Of a DNA stretch of 19,336 nucleotides, positions 6,836-13,519 are shown in pieces. A program made the translations under genes and the position numbers. Source of the stretch: an uncultured Clostridia bacterium. GTDB lineage: Bacteria; Bacillota; Clostridia; Lachnospirales; CAG-274. Numbering within the stretch: position 1 is the first letter of the stretch; the number at the start of each line of letters is the position of its first letter. The notes beneath the pieces are model-generated. The model searched no databases. It had not been told where the DNA came from and was given only the letters and a program-made list of their open reading frames with translations. The stretch is taken from positions 1 through 19,336 of the forward strand of contig CANRCU010000011.1 of assembly GCA_947629215.1 (NCBI GenBank), in the 5' to 3' direction.

Positions 6836-6890
6836 AATAAATTACCTTTATAGCATTTTTACCGGCATCACAAATAGCAACTTTAAACAT
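6789..6890 (-). pseudogene. 33-codon leader ORF resembling the N-terminus of a LytTR response regulator
   Basis: It starts at ATG 6888-6890 behind a good ribosome site (AAGGAAGTGA) and a consensus promoter. The first residues read MFKVAICDAGKNAIKVI, which resembles the opening strand and acidic pocket of AgrA/LytTR-type receivers (typically M.KIAICDDD). The second acidic residue is replaced by Ala, and the frame stops after 33 codons, inside the start of paralogue B. It is most likely a truncated remnant whose promoter and ribosome site now serve paralogue B, or else a leader peptide. The match is short, so the family assignment is tentative. Confidence 0.45.
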
Positions 6891-6952
6891 ATATTCACTT
6901 CCTTAGATTTTAAATTATAAAAATTTGATCCAAGCAAATATCCTTTACATAG

Positions 6953-6981
6953 ATTATACAGTAAAAGTATCAGGGTTTCAA
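6953..6981 (-). promoter_or_regulatory. Consensus promoter for paralogue B and its leader ORF
   Basis: On the minus strand, TTGAAA (6976-6981) and TATAAT (6953-6958) have a 17-nt spacer, 62 bases before the leader ATG. It matches the housekeeping sigma-A consensus at all but one position. Confidence 0.75.
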
Positions 6982-7031
6982 TATTTTTTGATATAAAATT
7001 TTATATAAAATGCGAATATATTTGAACACAT

Positions 7032-7072
7032 AAAAAGAGCTTTACTCTGTGTCACAAAGAAAAGCTCTTTTT
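7032..7072. terminator. Bidirectional rho-independent terminator
   Basis: A 12-bp perfect stem, AAAAAGAGCTTT at 7032-7043 paired with 7061-7072, has A- and T-rich outer arms that give a T-run in both directions. It lies just after the stop codon of the spore protein gene (minus strand, stop at 7081) and before the promoter of the next minus-strand unit. Confidence 0.85.
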
Positions 7073-7080
7073 GTATTTTC

Positions 7081-7257
7081 TTACTTTGGCTGCGGTTCTT
7101 CCCTTTTTCTGCGGCGCATTATGCCGCCGATACGTCCGCTTTCTTTGGCGGTCAGGCTTTTCCAGCCGCTTTTGAGTATTTTGTCGGTCAGCCCAAGCTC
7201 GTTTGCTATTTCATATTTCATAAGCTCCTCGGGCGTCGGTGTTTTCTTTTTTGTCAT
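7081..7257 (-). CDS. Alpha/beta-type small acid-soluble spore protein (SASP)
   Basis: A 58-residue protein. Its middle carries the two hallmarks of alpha/beta SASPs: KYEIANELGL (residues 14-23), which includes the E-I-A core of the GPR germination protease site, and LTAKESGRIGGIM (35-47). These proteins coat and protect spore DNA and are degraded on germination. It is slightly shorter than the usual 60-75 residues, with a very basic tail (RRRKRE). The start at ATG 7255-7257 follows AAGGGTG. The gene lies 46 nt after pth on the same strand, with a strong terminator beyond its stop. I see no clear sigma-G promoter in the 46-nt gap, so its spore-specific promoter may be inside pth, or it may be read through. 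Confidence 0.85.
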   Translation of the reverse strand: MTKKKTPTPEELMKYEIANELGLTDKILKSGWKSLTAKESGRIGGIMRRRKREEPQPK

Positions 7258-7303
7258 TAGGCTACACCCTTTTTTATTTTAGTTTTGCCGTCTGACAGAG
7301 TTT

Positions 7304-7888
7304 TTATTCGCCGTTTTTTGCAGCTTTTTTATTGTATTTGTTCATGGCGTCACGGCAGCTGCCGTTTTTGACTATCATAGTCACGGCGTCGGCGGCATCG
7401 GTTATGCCGCTTATGATGTCCGAGTTTTCGTCCTCTCTGAACTTGCTGAGCACATAATCGGCTAAGTCCCAGCCTGCGGGCTTTTCGCCTATACCGATAC
7501 GCACCCGCGCAAAATTGTCATAACCAAGCTGATATAATATGTTCCTAAGACCTTTTTGCCCGCCGTCGCTGCCTTTTTCGCGTATCCTTATGTGCGAAAG
7601 CGGAAGATTGATGTCGTCGCAGACAACGATTATTTCTTCGGGCAGAAGTTTGTAGAAAGATACCAGCTCACGCACCGATTCTCCGCTCAAATTCATAAAA
7701 GTGAGGGGCTGAACAAGAATGACCTTTTCAAGACCTATCCTGCCTTCGCCTATAACAGCCCTGAATTTGTTTTTGTTCATATTTATATTGTTGTCGTAAG
7801 CAAGTTTATTTATGACCTCAAAGCCCACATTATGCCTTGTCTGTTTATATTGGCTGCCGGGATTGCCCAAGCCGATTATAGCATACAT
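7304..7888 (-). CDS. pth: Peptidyl-tRNA hydrolase
   Basis: This 194-residue cytoplasmic enzyme recycles peptidyl-tRNAs dropped by ribosomes by cleaving the ester bond. Family residues are visible: GLGNPG (N9), catalytic H19 in TRHNVGF, N66 in FMNLSG, and D91 in CDDINLP. The conserved GGHNG loop reads GGQKG (109-113), a substitution I recall from other Clostridia. Length is normal for the family. The ribosome site AAAGGAT precedes ATG. It begins 17 nt after the stop of the pectate lyase gene with no terminator between them, so the two are probably co-transcribed at least in part. In other Firmicutes pth (spoVC) lies near prs and mfd, so this neighbourhood is unusual. Confidence 0.95.
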   Translation of the reverse strand: MYAIIGLGNPGSQYKQTRHNVGFEVINKLAYDNNINMNKNKFRAVIGEGRIGLEKVILVQPLTFMNLSGESVRELVSFYKLLPEEIIVVCDDINLPLSHIRIREKGSDGGQKGLRNILYQLGYDNFARVRIGIGEKPAGWDLADYVLSKFREDENSDIISGITDAADAVTMIVKNGSCRDAMNKYNKKAAKNGE

Positions 7889-7905
7889 AAAAATATCCTT
7901 TCTTT

Positions 7906-9483
7906 TTATTCGGCGAATACATCGCAGAGTTGTTTGCCGGGTATTTTGTCGTTGTAAACATAGCTGTATATCATATCCCTGTAAGCATAGACTTTTGCTT
8001 TAAGCTCGTCTTTGTTTGCGGGTTCGGTTATTGTCATACCGTTGCTCGGCTCGTCGGGGTACATTGTGCCTTTGGGGTCGGCATGGTTCTCAAAACTCCA
8101 TACAACGCCTTTTATAGAATCCGCATTCATTTTTACCATTTGTATATTCTCGACATTGTTGAAAGAGAGAATATTTTCCATATCAAAATGGATACCGCCG
8201 CTGCCGCTGTCGCAGTTCTGGTCAAAGCCTTTCGCTCTGTACTGTACCTCTTTTGTATTGTTGCCGTAGTGGTCAAAAGCTATGCAGTTTTTGATAAAAC
8301 GATAGCCTTCGGGCGTAGAATCCGACGAACCGAATTTAAATCCGTTGGGATTGCCGCCCCAGCCTGCATAAAGCCCGTTATAGGTATTTGTCGTTCCAAG
8401 CAGTTTCATCGTTACATTGGGCCATACGTCAACGCTGTGAGCATTGTATTTTGCCTCGAAATCGGGGTCTGCCGCAAGGATAGCCTGAACATAAACAAGG
8501 TTTTTGTCAAGCGGCATATTGTTTGCATAGTCGTATTCGCCGGTAAAGGTTTCGGGGTTGCCGTTGTGCCATGCAAGACATTCTTCATACGAAACATCGG
8601 GTACGATAGCCCCGCGGTCATAGCTGTCCCAACCGTCGTCGGCATTCTCCCATGCGCGGCAGTTGTAAAAACTGTTGCCGCCGCCTGCCGACAGCTTTAT
8701 TGAATATCCGTCCGCATCAGCGCCGCTCTTTTGCACAATATCGCCGTTGCGGTAGCTGTCACAGCATATAAAGGTGTTGTCGTGACCGCCCGAAGTTATT
8801 GAAACACCGCTGTTGTTGTTGTATCTGAACATACAGTTTTCAAATGTACAATTCCCTGCCGAATTGCCTTTTATGCGCACACCGCAGTCGCCCGCATTCT
8901 CTATTATAAGGTCTTTGAAAGTATAGCCCGAACCCTTTATATATATGCCCGTGCCGCTTTCGCCGCTTTTTGTGAGAGAATCACGGCGCTGTATAAAGTT
9001 TATCGAAGCGGCGGTACCGTCTGCATTTTTAAGACCGCAAAATTCCACACCTGCGTCTTGTGTGTTGAGTGTAAGCTGTCCGTTATACATTATCTCGCCT
9101 TTGATATATATTTTCCTTTCGCCTTTGTCAACGGCTTCAAGCAGCTGACCGAAGTCCGTGACGATAACGCCGTCGGTCGGTAAAACGGCTTCCGGCTCGG
9201 ACGGAAATTCAAATGTGGATATAAGCGCTTTTTGCAATATCAATGCAGAATCGTTTGCGTTTACGCCGTCTACGCCGTCCACATCGGCAGCCCATACCTG
9301 GGCGTCGCTGAAGCCCGTGAGCGGACCCGTTAACGAGTATTGCAGCGCAAAAGAGGCATCGTTTGCCTCGATAGCGCCGTTCATGTCAACATCGCCTTTT
9401 ATTTCGGCGGCGGAACAGGTGACACCGCCCAAAAACATTGCGGATAATACTCCGTATGAGAGTATGCTTATAAATTTTTTCAT
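7906..9483 (-). CDS. Dockerin-containing pectate lyase, polysaccharide lyase family 9-like
   Basis: This 525-residue secreted enzyme would cleave pectic polygalacturonate by Ca-dependent beta-elimination. Order: signal peptide (1-25, cleavage near CSA-A); type I dockerin (about 28-90) with two Ca-binding segments, GDVDMNGAIEANDASFALQ and ADVDGVDGVNANDSALILQ; then a right-handed parallel beta-helix rich in Asn/Gly turns. DADGYS (256-261) and ADDGWD (D282, D283, D286) match the calcium site of PL9 lyases such as Pel9A, and NGFKFG (K383) matches the catalytic lysine region. The dockerin implies docking to a cohesin scaffold (cellulosome-like complex), here at the N-terminus. A GGAGGAAAG ribosome site and a perfect consensus promoter lie upstream. 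The exact family is from motif memory; a neighbouring beta-helix lyase family is the alternative. Confidence 0.85.
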   Translation of the reverse strand: MKKFISILSYGVLSAMFLGGVTCSAAEIKGDVDMNGAIEANDASFALQYSLTGPLTGFSDAQVWAADVDGVDGVNANDSALILQKALISTFEFPSEPEAVLPTDGVIVTDFGQLLEAVDKGERKIYIKGEIMYNGQLTLNTQDAGVEFCGLKNADGTAASINFIQRRDSLTKSGESGTGIYIKGSGYTFKDLIIENAGDCGVRIKGNSAGNCTFENCMFRYNNNSGVSITSGGHDNTFICCDSYRNGDIVQKSGADADGYSIKLSAGGGNSFYNCRAWENADDGWDSYDRGAIVPDVSYEECLAWHNGNPETFTGEYDYANNMPLDKNLVYVQAILAADPDFEAKYNAHSVDVWPNVTMKLLGTTNTYNGLYAGWGGNPNGFKFGSSDSTPEGYRFIKNCIAFDHYGNNTKEVQYRAKGFDQNCDSGSGGIHFDMENILSFNNVENIQMVKMNADSIKGVVWSFENHADPKGTMYPDEPSNGMTITEPANKDELKAKVYAYRDMIYSYVYNDKIPGKQLCDVFAE

Positions 9484-9574
9484 ATTGCTTTCCTCCGTAA
9501 AAACTCTGCCGATATGCGAAAATTATCTGCAAATATAAATTCGCCTTATCGGAGAACGCCATTATCTTAATTAT

Positions 9575-9603
9575 ATTATAAGAAGAAAATATGTATTTGT
9601 CAA
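9575..9603 (-). promoter_or_regulatory. Perfect sigma-A consensus promoter for the pectate lyase gene
   Basis: On the minus strand, TTGACA (9598-9603), 17 nt, then TATAAT (9575-9580), about 90 bases before the lyase start. The -35 box directly abuts the T-run of the tRNA-Trp terminator. Confidence 0.85.
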
Positions 9604-9630
9604 ATAAAAAAACCGATGTGTTCGCATCGG
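9604..9630 (-). terminator. Terminator of tRNA-Trp
   Basis: On the minus strand, CCGATG/CATCGG forms a hairpin (9613-9618 with 9625-9630) followed by eight T (complement of 9605-9612). It ends the tRNA transcript 10 nt after the gene. Confidence 0.85.
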
Positions 9631-9640
9631 CTTTTGTCTA

Positions 9641-9711
9641 CAGGGGTGGAAGGAATCGAACCCTCGCTAAAGGTTTTGGAGACCTCTGTCATACCATTTG
9701 ACCACACCCCT
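9641..9711 (-). tRNA. trnW: tRNA-Trp (anticodon CCA)
   Basis: A full cloverleaf can be folded from 71 nt: acceptor AGGGGTG/CACCCCT, D-stem GTCA/TGAC, anticodon stem GAGGT/ACCTT with loop CTCCAAA (anticodon CCA, Trp), a 4-nt variable loop, and T-stem GAGGG/CCTTC with loop TTCGATT. The discriminator is G. The 3' CCA is not encoded and must be added. It has its own promoter and terminator and stands alone. Confidence 0.96.
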
Positions 9712-9724
9712 ACACAGCTTTTAT

Positions 9725-9753
9725 ATTGTAGCATATAAAAAAACAAAAGTCAA
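9725..9753 (-). promoter_or_regulatory. Promoter of tRNA-Trp
   Basis: On the minus strand, TTGACT (9748-9753), 17 nt, TACAAT (9725-9730), 13 bases before the tRNA 5' end. Confidence 0.8.
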
Positions 9754-9776
9754 GTTTTTTTTCAAAAAATTTGCAG

Positions 9777-9805
9777 GAATTTTAACCTGCCAATTCACAT
9801 ATACT
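9777..9805 (+). promoter_or_regulatory. Candidate sigma-E promoter for the yaaL-bofA-spoIIP-cwlD operon
   Basis: GAATTTT (9777-9783), 14 nt, then CATATACT (9798-9805) resembles the mother-cell sigma-E consensus (roughly GKATATT-N14-CATAyAnT). It lies about 40 bases before the yaaL start. In Bacillus bofA and spoIIP are sigma-E genes, which fits. This assignment rests on consensus memory only. A TTGTCA/TATAAA pair at 9805-9834 overlaps the ribosome site and cannot serve. Confidence 0.4.
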
Positions 9806-9846
9806 TGTCACATAAAGATATTTGCTTTTATAAAAGGGGTGTTATT

Positions 9847-10047
9847 GTGAAAGGTCAATGGGGAGAGGCGATAGAGGTCATCAAAGAACAGCTTGCCGTT
9901 GCAAGGCACAGGCTTAATTATGCAGCGGATAATGACATGATAGACAGTCTTATTTTTGAGATAAAGGCGCTGCAGCACAAATATAATTTTTATATAAAAC
10001 AATGCAGGGCAAGCCTTGACGGCGAAAAAGCGGAGGCTGTTTTATGA
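9847..10047 (+). CDS. yaaL: DUF2508 (YaaL-like) small protein
   Basis: A 66-residue helical, soluble protein. The pattern IEVIKEQLAVARHRLNYA followed by DNDMIDSLIFEIKALQHKYN matches the small DUF2508/YaaL family, which sits directly before bofA in Bacillus as it does here. Its biochemical role is not known. An upstream in-frame ATG at 9805 would add 14 residues, but a strong ribosome site (AAAGGGGTG, 9833-9841) precedes GTG 9847-9849, so GTG is the start. Its stop overlaps the bofA start by four bases (ATGA), which implies translational coupling and joint transcription with the spore genes. Confidence 0.8.
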   Translation: MKGQWGEAIEVIKEQLAVARHRLNYAADNDMIDSLIFEIKALQHKYNFYIKQCRASLDGEKAEAVL

Positions 10048-10286
10048 GCCGGACAGCCGCGGTACTTATATGCATAATGCTTTTTTCGGCGCTGCCGCAG
10101 GCAAGGTTCATCTTTAAACTTATCCTGCGGTGCTGTCTGGGCGCAGCGGCGCTTTTTGTGCTGGATATGCTGCTGTCGCCCGTGGGGCTGTCCGTTGGCA
10201 TAAATCCCGTTACTTCGGTCGTCTGCGGCGTTTTGGGCATACCGGGCGTCGCTTTGCTTTACGGCTTGGCTTACATACTGTTATAA
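10044..10286 (+). CDS. bofA: Pro-sigma-K processing inhibitor BofA
   Basis: An 80-residue integral membrane protein. In Bacillus BofA sits in the outer forespore membrane with SpoIVFA and holds back the protease SpoIVFB, delaying sigma-K activation until a forespore signal arrives. The C-terminal signature is clear: GINPVT (52-57, containing the conserved N-x-x-T, N54 and T57) followed by GVLGIPGVALLYG. Two to three hydrophobic segments cover nearly the whole chain. Length is close to the 87 residues of B. subtilis BofA. It overlaps yaaL by 4 nt and is 14 nt from spoIIP. Confident on family; whether the sigma-K checkpoint works as in Bacillus is inferred. Confidence 0.93.
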   Translation: MSRTAAVLICIMLFSALPQARFIFKLILRCCLGAAALFVLDMLLSPVGLSVGINPVTSVVCGVLGIPGVALLYGLAYILL

Positions 10287-10300
10287 GGGGGCGTACTCCG

Positions 10301-11251
10301 TTGAGAAATTCGGGGCGAAGAACTCGCCGTTTGCCGATAGTGCCGCTTTTTGCGGCGATACTTATTTTTAGCGTATCAAACATAAAAAAACACGAGCCCA
10401 AACAGACTGCGCAGGCACGGTTTTATGAGCTTGCGACCGCAAGGCTCACAACAAGCGCAAATGTCGATGCCTATGAACCGCAGGTATACGATGTCGAAAA
10501 TTTAAAAACGCTTTCGGACTTGACGAACAATATTTATGCCGTCGACAAAAAAACAATAATGACACCGGAGCTTTTTGATATAGATGAATTGCTTAGTATC
10601 GACTGTAAACTTAGCGGCAAAACGGACGGTCCGAAGGTGCTTATTTTTCACACCCATGCAAACGAGCTTTATGCCGACAGCAGCTGCAAAGCCGAGGGCG
10701 TCTGCGGCGCGGGAGAGTATCTGAAACAGCTTTTGGAGGAAAAATACGGCGTCGATGTTATCCACGTGACCGAAGATTTTGACAAGATAGACGGAAAATT
10801 GCAGCGAAACGGCGCTTATGAGCGAATGGAACCCTACATAAAAAAGATACTTGCGGAAAATCCGTCCATAGAGTTGGCAATAGACCTGCATCGTGACGGT
10901 GTTTCAGAAAATTTAAGGCTCGTTAAGGACATAAACGGAAAAAAATACGCAAAGATAATGTTCTTTAACGGTCTGTGCCAAAAAAATCAAAACGGACAGG
11001 CGGTAAGCGTCGGGCTTGAAAACCCGTATCTAAAACAAAACCTTGCGCTCAGCCTGAAAATGCAGCTTGCTCTTGACAAGGCTTACCCGGGGTTGAGCAG
11101 GAAAATATATCTTAACGCTTACAGGTATTCTCTGCATATGACGGGCAAAAGTATGCTTGTAGAGCTTGGCGCACAGACCAACACACGCGAAGAGATAAAC
11201 AACAGCATAGAGATATTGGCGGAACTTATCGGAGAGGTGGTAATAGAATGA
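10301..11251 (+). CDS. spoIIP: Stage II sporulation protein P (engulfment peptidoglycan hydrolase)
   Basis: SpoIIP is the amidase/endopeptidase that works with SpoIID and SpoIIM to thin septal peptidoglycan and drive engulfment. This 316-residue form has an N-terminal membrane anchor (LPIVPLFAAILIFSV, about 11-26), a linker, and the catalytic domain: VLIFHTHANELYA (H117, H119, E122), AIDLHRDG (H197), and the C-terminal TGKSMLVELGAQTNT (E288). The frame is open back to 10130, but that part overlaps bofA. The TTG at 10301-10303, 9 nt after AAGGGGG and 14 nt after the bofA stop, is the likely start and gives the usual arginine-rich cytoplasmic tip. It overlaps cwlD by ATGA. Mother-cell expression under sigma-E is likely. 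Confidence 0.93.
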   Translation: MRNSGRRTRRLPIVPLFAAILIFSVSNIKKHEPKQTAQARFYELATARLTTSANVDAYEPQVYDVENLKTLSDLTNNIYAVDKKTIMTPELFDIDELLSIDCKLSGKTDGPKVLIFHTHANELYADSSCKAEGVCGAGEYLKQLLEEKYGVDVIHVTEDFDKIDGKLQRNGAYERMEPYIKKILAENPSIELAIDLHRDGVSENLRLVKDINGKKYAKIMFFNGLCQKNQNGQAVSVGLENPYLKQNLALSLKMQLALDKAYPGLSRKIYLNAYRYSLHMTGKSMLVELGAQTNTREEINNSIEILAELIGEVVIE

Positions 11252-11925
11252 AAAAAAGCAGCCTTATCACTTTGCTTTACATTGCGCTTATATTCATAGG
11301 CACGGCAAGGGTATGGTATGAACGGACAAAGGAGGCTGCCTCAATGCCGGCAGAGAAAAAACATATTGTGCTCGATGCGGGACACGGCGGTTTTGACCCG
11401 GGGAAAGTGGCTGCCGACGGTACCGCCGAAAAAGAGATAAATCTTGCCGTGATGCGGCTCTTAAAGGGCTATCTGGAACAGGGCGGTGCAGTGGTCAGCG
11501 TGACAAGAAACACCGACGAGGCGCTTGCGGACAAGAAAAACAAAGATATGAAAGAGCGGCTCAATATACTTAACGGCGGCAAAGCAGACCTTTTTGTCAG
11601 CATACACCAAAACAGCTACCCTGCCGATAATGTGAAAGGCGCGCAGGTCTTTTATTATAAAACTTCCGAAAAAGGCAAACGCCTTGCCGAAACGGTACAG
11701 GCAAGGCTCAGAGAAGTGGTGGATATAGACAACGACCGCAGCGCCAAGGAAAACGAGAGCTATTACATACTTAAAAATACGGACATCCCCGGCGTGATAG
11801 TGGAGTGCGGCTTTCTCAGCAATCCTGCGGAAAACGACGAGCTTAAGACAAAGGAATACCAAAAAAAGGTCGCATGGGCTATATATATGGGCATAACGGA
11901 TTATTTTGCCGAACCGAATGTGTGA
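11248..11925 (+). CDS. cwlD: Germination-specific N-acetylmuramoyl-L-alanine amidase, CwlD-like
   Basis: Amidase_3 (zinc) enzyme of 225 residues with an N-terminal membrane anchor or signal (about 5-20). Zinc and catalytic residues: H46 in LDAGHGGFDPG, E61 in the segment after DGTA, H120 in FVSIHQNS, and E186 in VIVECGFLSNP. In spores CwlD removes peptide stems from cortex muramic acid, the first step to muramic-delta-lactam, which marks cortex for lysis at germination. Size, single domain and position after spoIIP favour CwlD over vegetative amidases. It overlaps spoIIP by 4 nt and ends the operon. Its stop is only 4 nt from the stop of the convergent MATE gene, leaving no room for a terminator between them. 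Confidence 0.88.
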   Translation: MKKSSLITLLYIALIFIGTARVWYERTKEAASMPAEKKHIVLDAGHGGFDPGKVAADGTAEKEINLAVMRLLKGYLEQGGAVVSVTRNTDEALADKKNKDMKERLNILNGGKADLFVSIHQNSYPADNVKGAQVFYYKTSEKGKRLAETVQARLREVVDIDNDRSAKENESYYILKNTDIPGVIVECGFLSNPAENDELKTKEYQKKVAWAIYMGITDYFAEPNV

Positions 11926-11929
11926 AGTT

Positions 11930-13282
11930 TCAGTTTATTAGCCTGCCGATATGTGACATTCTAATGTAATATCCCGATAAAAGTATCACATCCGCGCCTG
12001 CCCACGCCAGGACCTCCGCCCAGTAAAGCCCTTCGCTGCCTATAAGTTTTGGCAGAAAAAGAATGGTCATCACACGCATAACAAGCTCCGCTGCGCCCGA
12101 AACCATGGGCAATATAGTATCGCCAAGCCCCTGAAGAGAGGAACGGTATATATGCAGAAGATAAAGCACGGGTAAAAATGCCGCCATAATGCGAAGATAA
12201 TGAAACGCAATTTTAATAGCCGCAAATTCGTCTTGCGGGTCGTCCGACGATATAAAAGCCGCAACTATATGCCTGCCGAAAAAGAACATTGCCGCGCCTA
12301 TGAGAGCCGCAGTCGCTATGCCCATTAAAGCGCCTATATGAACGCCTTTGTAAATGCGTTTTATATCGGCCGCGCCGTAATTCTGACCGACATAGGTCGT
12401 AAGCGCAAAGCCGTAGGAAATAGCCGCAATTTCAAGAATGCCGTATAGTTTGTTTGTGGCTGTGAAACCTGCCATATATATAACGCCGTAGCCGTTTATA
12501 ACAAACTGTACCACAAGTCCGCCTGCCGATATGATGATGTTTTGAAATGCAAACGGCATGGCAAGTTTAAGAAGGTCTGCGGCGATAGCGCCGTTAAAAC
12601 CGTGTTTGATGCCCGAAGTGCGTATTATTTCTGTTTTTTTCAGCGCAAGAAAGCATATCAGCGCAGACAGCGCCTGACCTATCAATGTAGCGCCTGCTGC
12701 GCCCGCAACGCCCCAATGAAAAACTATAACAAACAAAAGGTCAAGTATTATATTGCAGACAGAGGCGGCGATCATGGCTTTCAGCGGTGTTCGGCTGTCA
12801 CCGAAAGAACGCAGGACGGACGCCCCGAAATTATATGCCATAACAATGGGTATGCCCGCAAAAAGCACACTCAGATAAGTTACCGTTATGGGGAATATTT
12901 TGTCGGGCGTTTGCAGCATATGCAATATCGGTCTTAAAGCGGCAAATGCAAAACAGATTATCCCCACCGTACATAAAGCCGTAAGTATCAGCGATGTTGC
13001 ATATGTCTTTTTGAGTTTTTTAATATCGTCTGCGCCAAATTCCTGCGCTATACGTATGGAAAACCCCTGCGCAATACTTTGTATCATACCTAAAATAAGC
13101 CAGTTGAGCCATTCTCCGTTGCCGACAGCCGCTAATGCGTCAAGCCCTATCTTTGCGCCCACGACCATAGAATCGACTAAGGTATATAATTGCTGAAAAA
13201 CATTGCCCACCATTAACGGCAGGGCAAACGAAAATATCATCTTTAACGGCGAACCGGTCGTCATATTTTTTGTCGATGTCAT
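11930..13282 (-). CDS. MATE-family multidrug/Na+ antiporter
   Basis: A 450-residue membrane protein with about 12 hydrophobic helices in two homologous halves. MATE marks include MIFSFALPLMVGNVFQQLYTLVDSMVVG at the N-terminus (read in parts: PLMVGNVFQQLY, VDSMVVG), VLRSFGDSRTP in the first half, and LQGLGDTILPM in the second. MATE proteins export cationic compounds in exchange for Na+ or H+; the substrate cannot be read from sequence. Start ATG 13280-13282 follows AAGGTAAGTGA. It has its own promoter (13325-13353), divergent from the SpoVB/MurJ-like gene, and is convergent with cwlD. Confidence 0.92.
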   Translation of the reverse strand: MTSTKNMTTGSPLKMIFSFALPLMVGNVFQQLYTLVDSMVVGAKIGLDALAAVGNGEWLNWLILGMIQSIAQGFSIRIAQEFGADDIKKLKKTYATSLILTALCTVGIICFAFAALRPILHMLQTPDKIFPITVTYLSVLFAGIPIVMAYNFGASVLRSFGDSRTPLKAMIAASVCNIILDLLFVIVFHWGVAGAAGATLIGQALSALICFLALKKTEIIRTSGIKHGFNGAIAADLLKLAMPFAFQNIIISAGGLVVQFVINGYGVIYMAGFTATNKLYGILEIAAISYGFALTTYVGQNYGAADIKRIYKGVHIGALMGIATAALIGAAMFFFGRHIVAAFISSDDPQDEFAAIKIAFHYLRIMAAFLPVLYLLHIYRSSLQGLGDTILPMVSGAAELVMRVMTILFLPKLIGSEGLYWAEVLAWAGADVILLSGYYIRMSHIGRLIN

Positions 13283-13324
13283 AAAAAATTCACTTACCTT
13301 TTTTCAAATATCTCATTTCCATAT

Positions 13325-13353
13325 ATTATGATATAATATTGTAAATAAGTCAA
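13325..13353 (-). promoter_or_regulatory. Promoter of the MATE gene
   Basis: On the minus strand, TTGACT (13348-13353), 17 nt, CATAAT (13325-13330), about 43 bases before the start codon. Confidence 0.65.
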
Positions 13354-13439
13354 GTACCCATAAAATTTTGAAATGTAAACTTTTTTATACGAAAATTATT
13401 TCATTTATATTACAAAACAACACATTGAAGATTTGTATA

Positions 13440-13468
13440 TTGAAAAAATTGTGTAATTTCTATATAAT
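13440..13468 (+). promoter_or_regulatory. Promoter of the SpoVB/MurJ-like gene, possibly with mnmG
   Basis: TTGAAA (13440-13445), 17 nt, TATAAT (13463-13468), 52 bases before the TTG start. Spacing is ideal and it is divergent from the MATE promoter. Confidence 0.75.
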
Positions 13469-13519
13469 GTATATGATAAATATAAAAAAAGCGATAGACG
13501 TGAAAGAGGGGTCCTTCCT

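Larger units (their letters stand above)
4564..6841 (-). repeat. Duplicated accessory unit (paralogue A ... paralogue B)
   Basis: 4564-4900 and 6305-6640 are near-identical at the DNA level; I count only about a dozen differences. The segments encoding the first 28 residues are also closely similar. The intervening 90-120 bases (about 4915-5000 and 6655-6740) are clearly diverged and differ by one codon in length. Between the copies lie an intact LRR lipoprotein gene and the 3' remnant of another. The layout indicates duplication followed by partial loss and mosaic divergence. Confidence 0.75.

Noticed and set aside
7930..8703. 257-residue plus-strand open frame inside the lyase gene
   Set aside because: It is antisense to a well-supported PL9/dockerin gene and has no motif or ribosome site.
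9805..9834. TTGTCA/TATAAA as a sigma-A promoter for the spore operon
   Set aside because: The -10 would overlap the yaaL ribosome site, so a transcript from it would lack that site.
10130..10300. Extended N-terminus for SpoIIP back to 10130
   Set aside because: It overlaps most of bofA in another frame, has no ribosome site, and the translated part is arginine-rich shadow sequence. TTG at 10301 has a good ribosome site.
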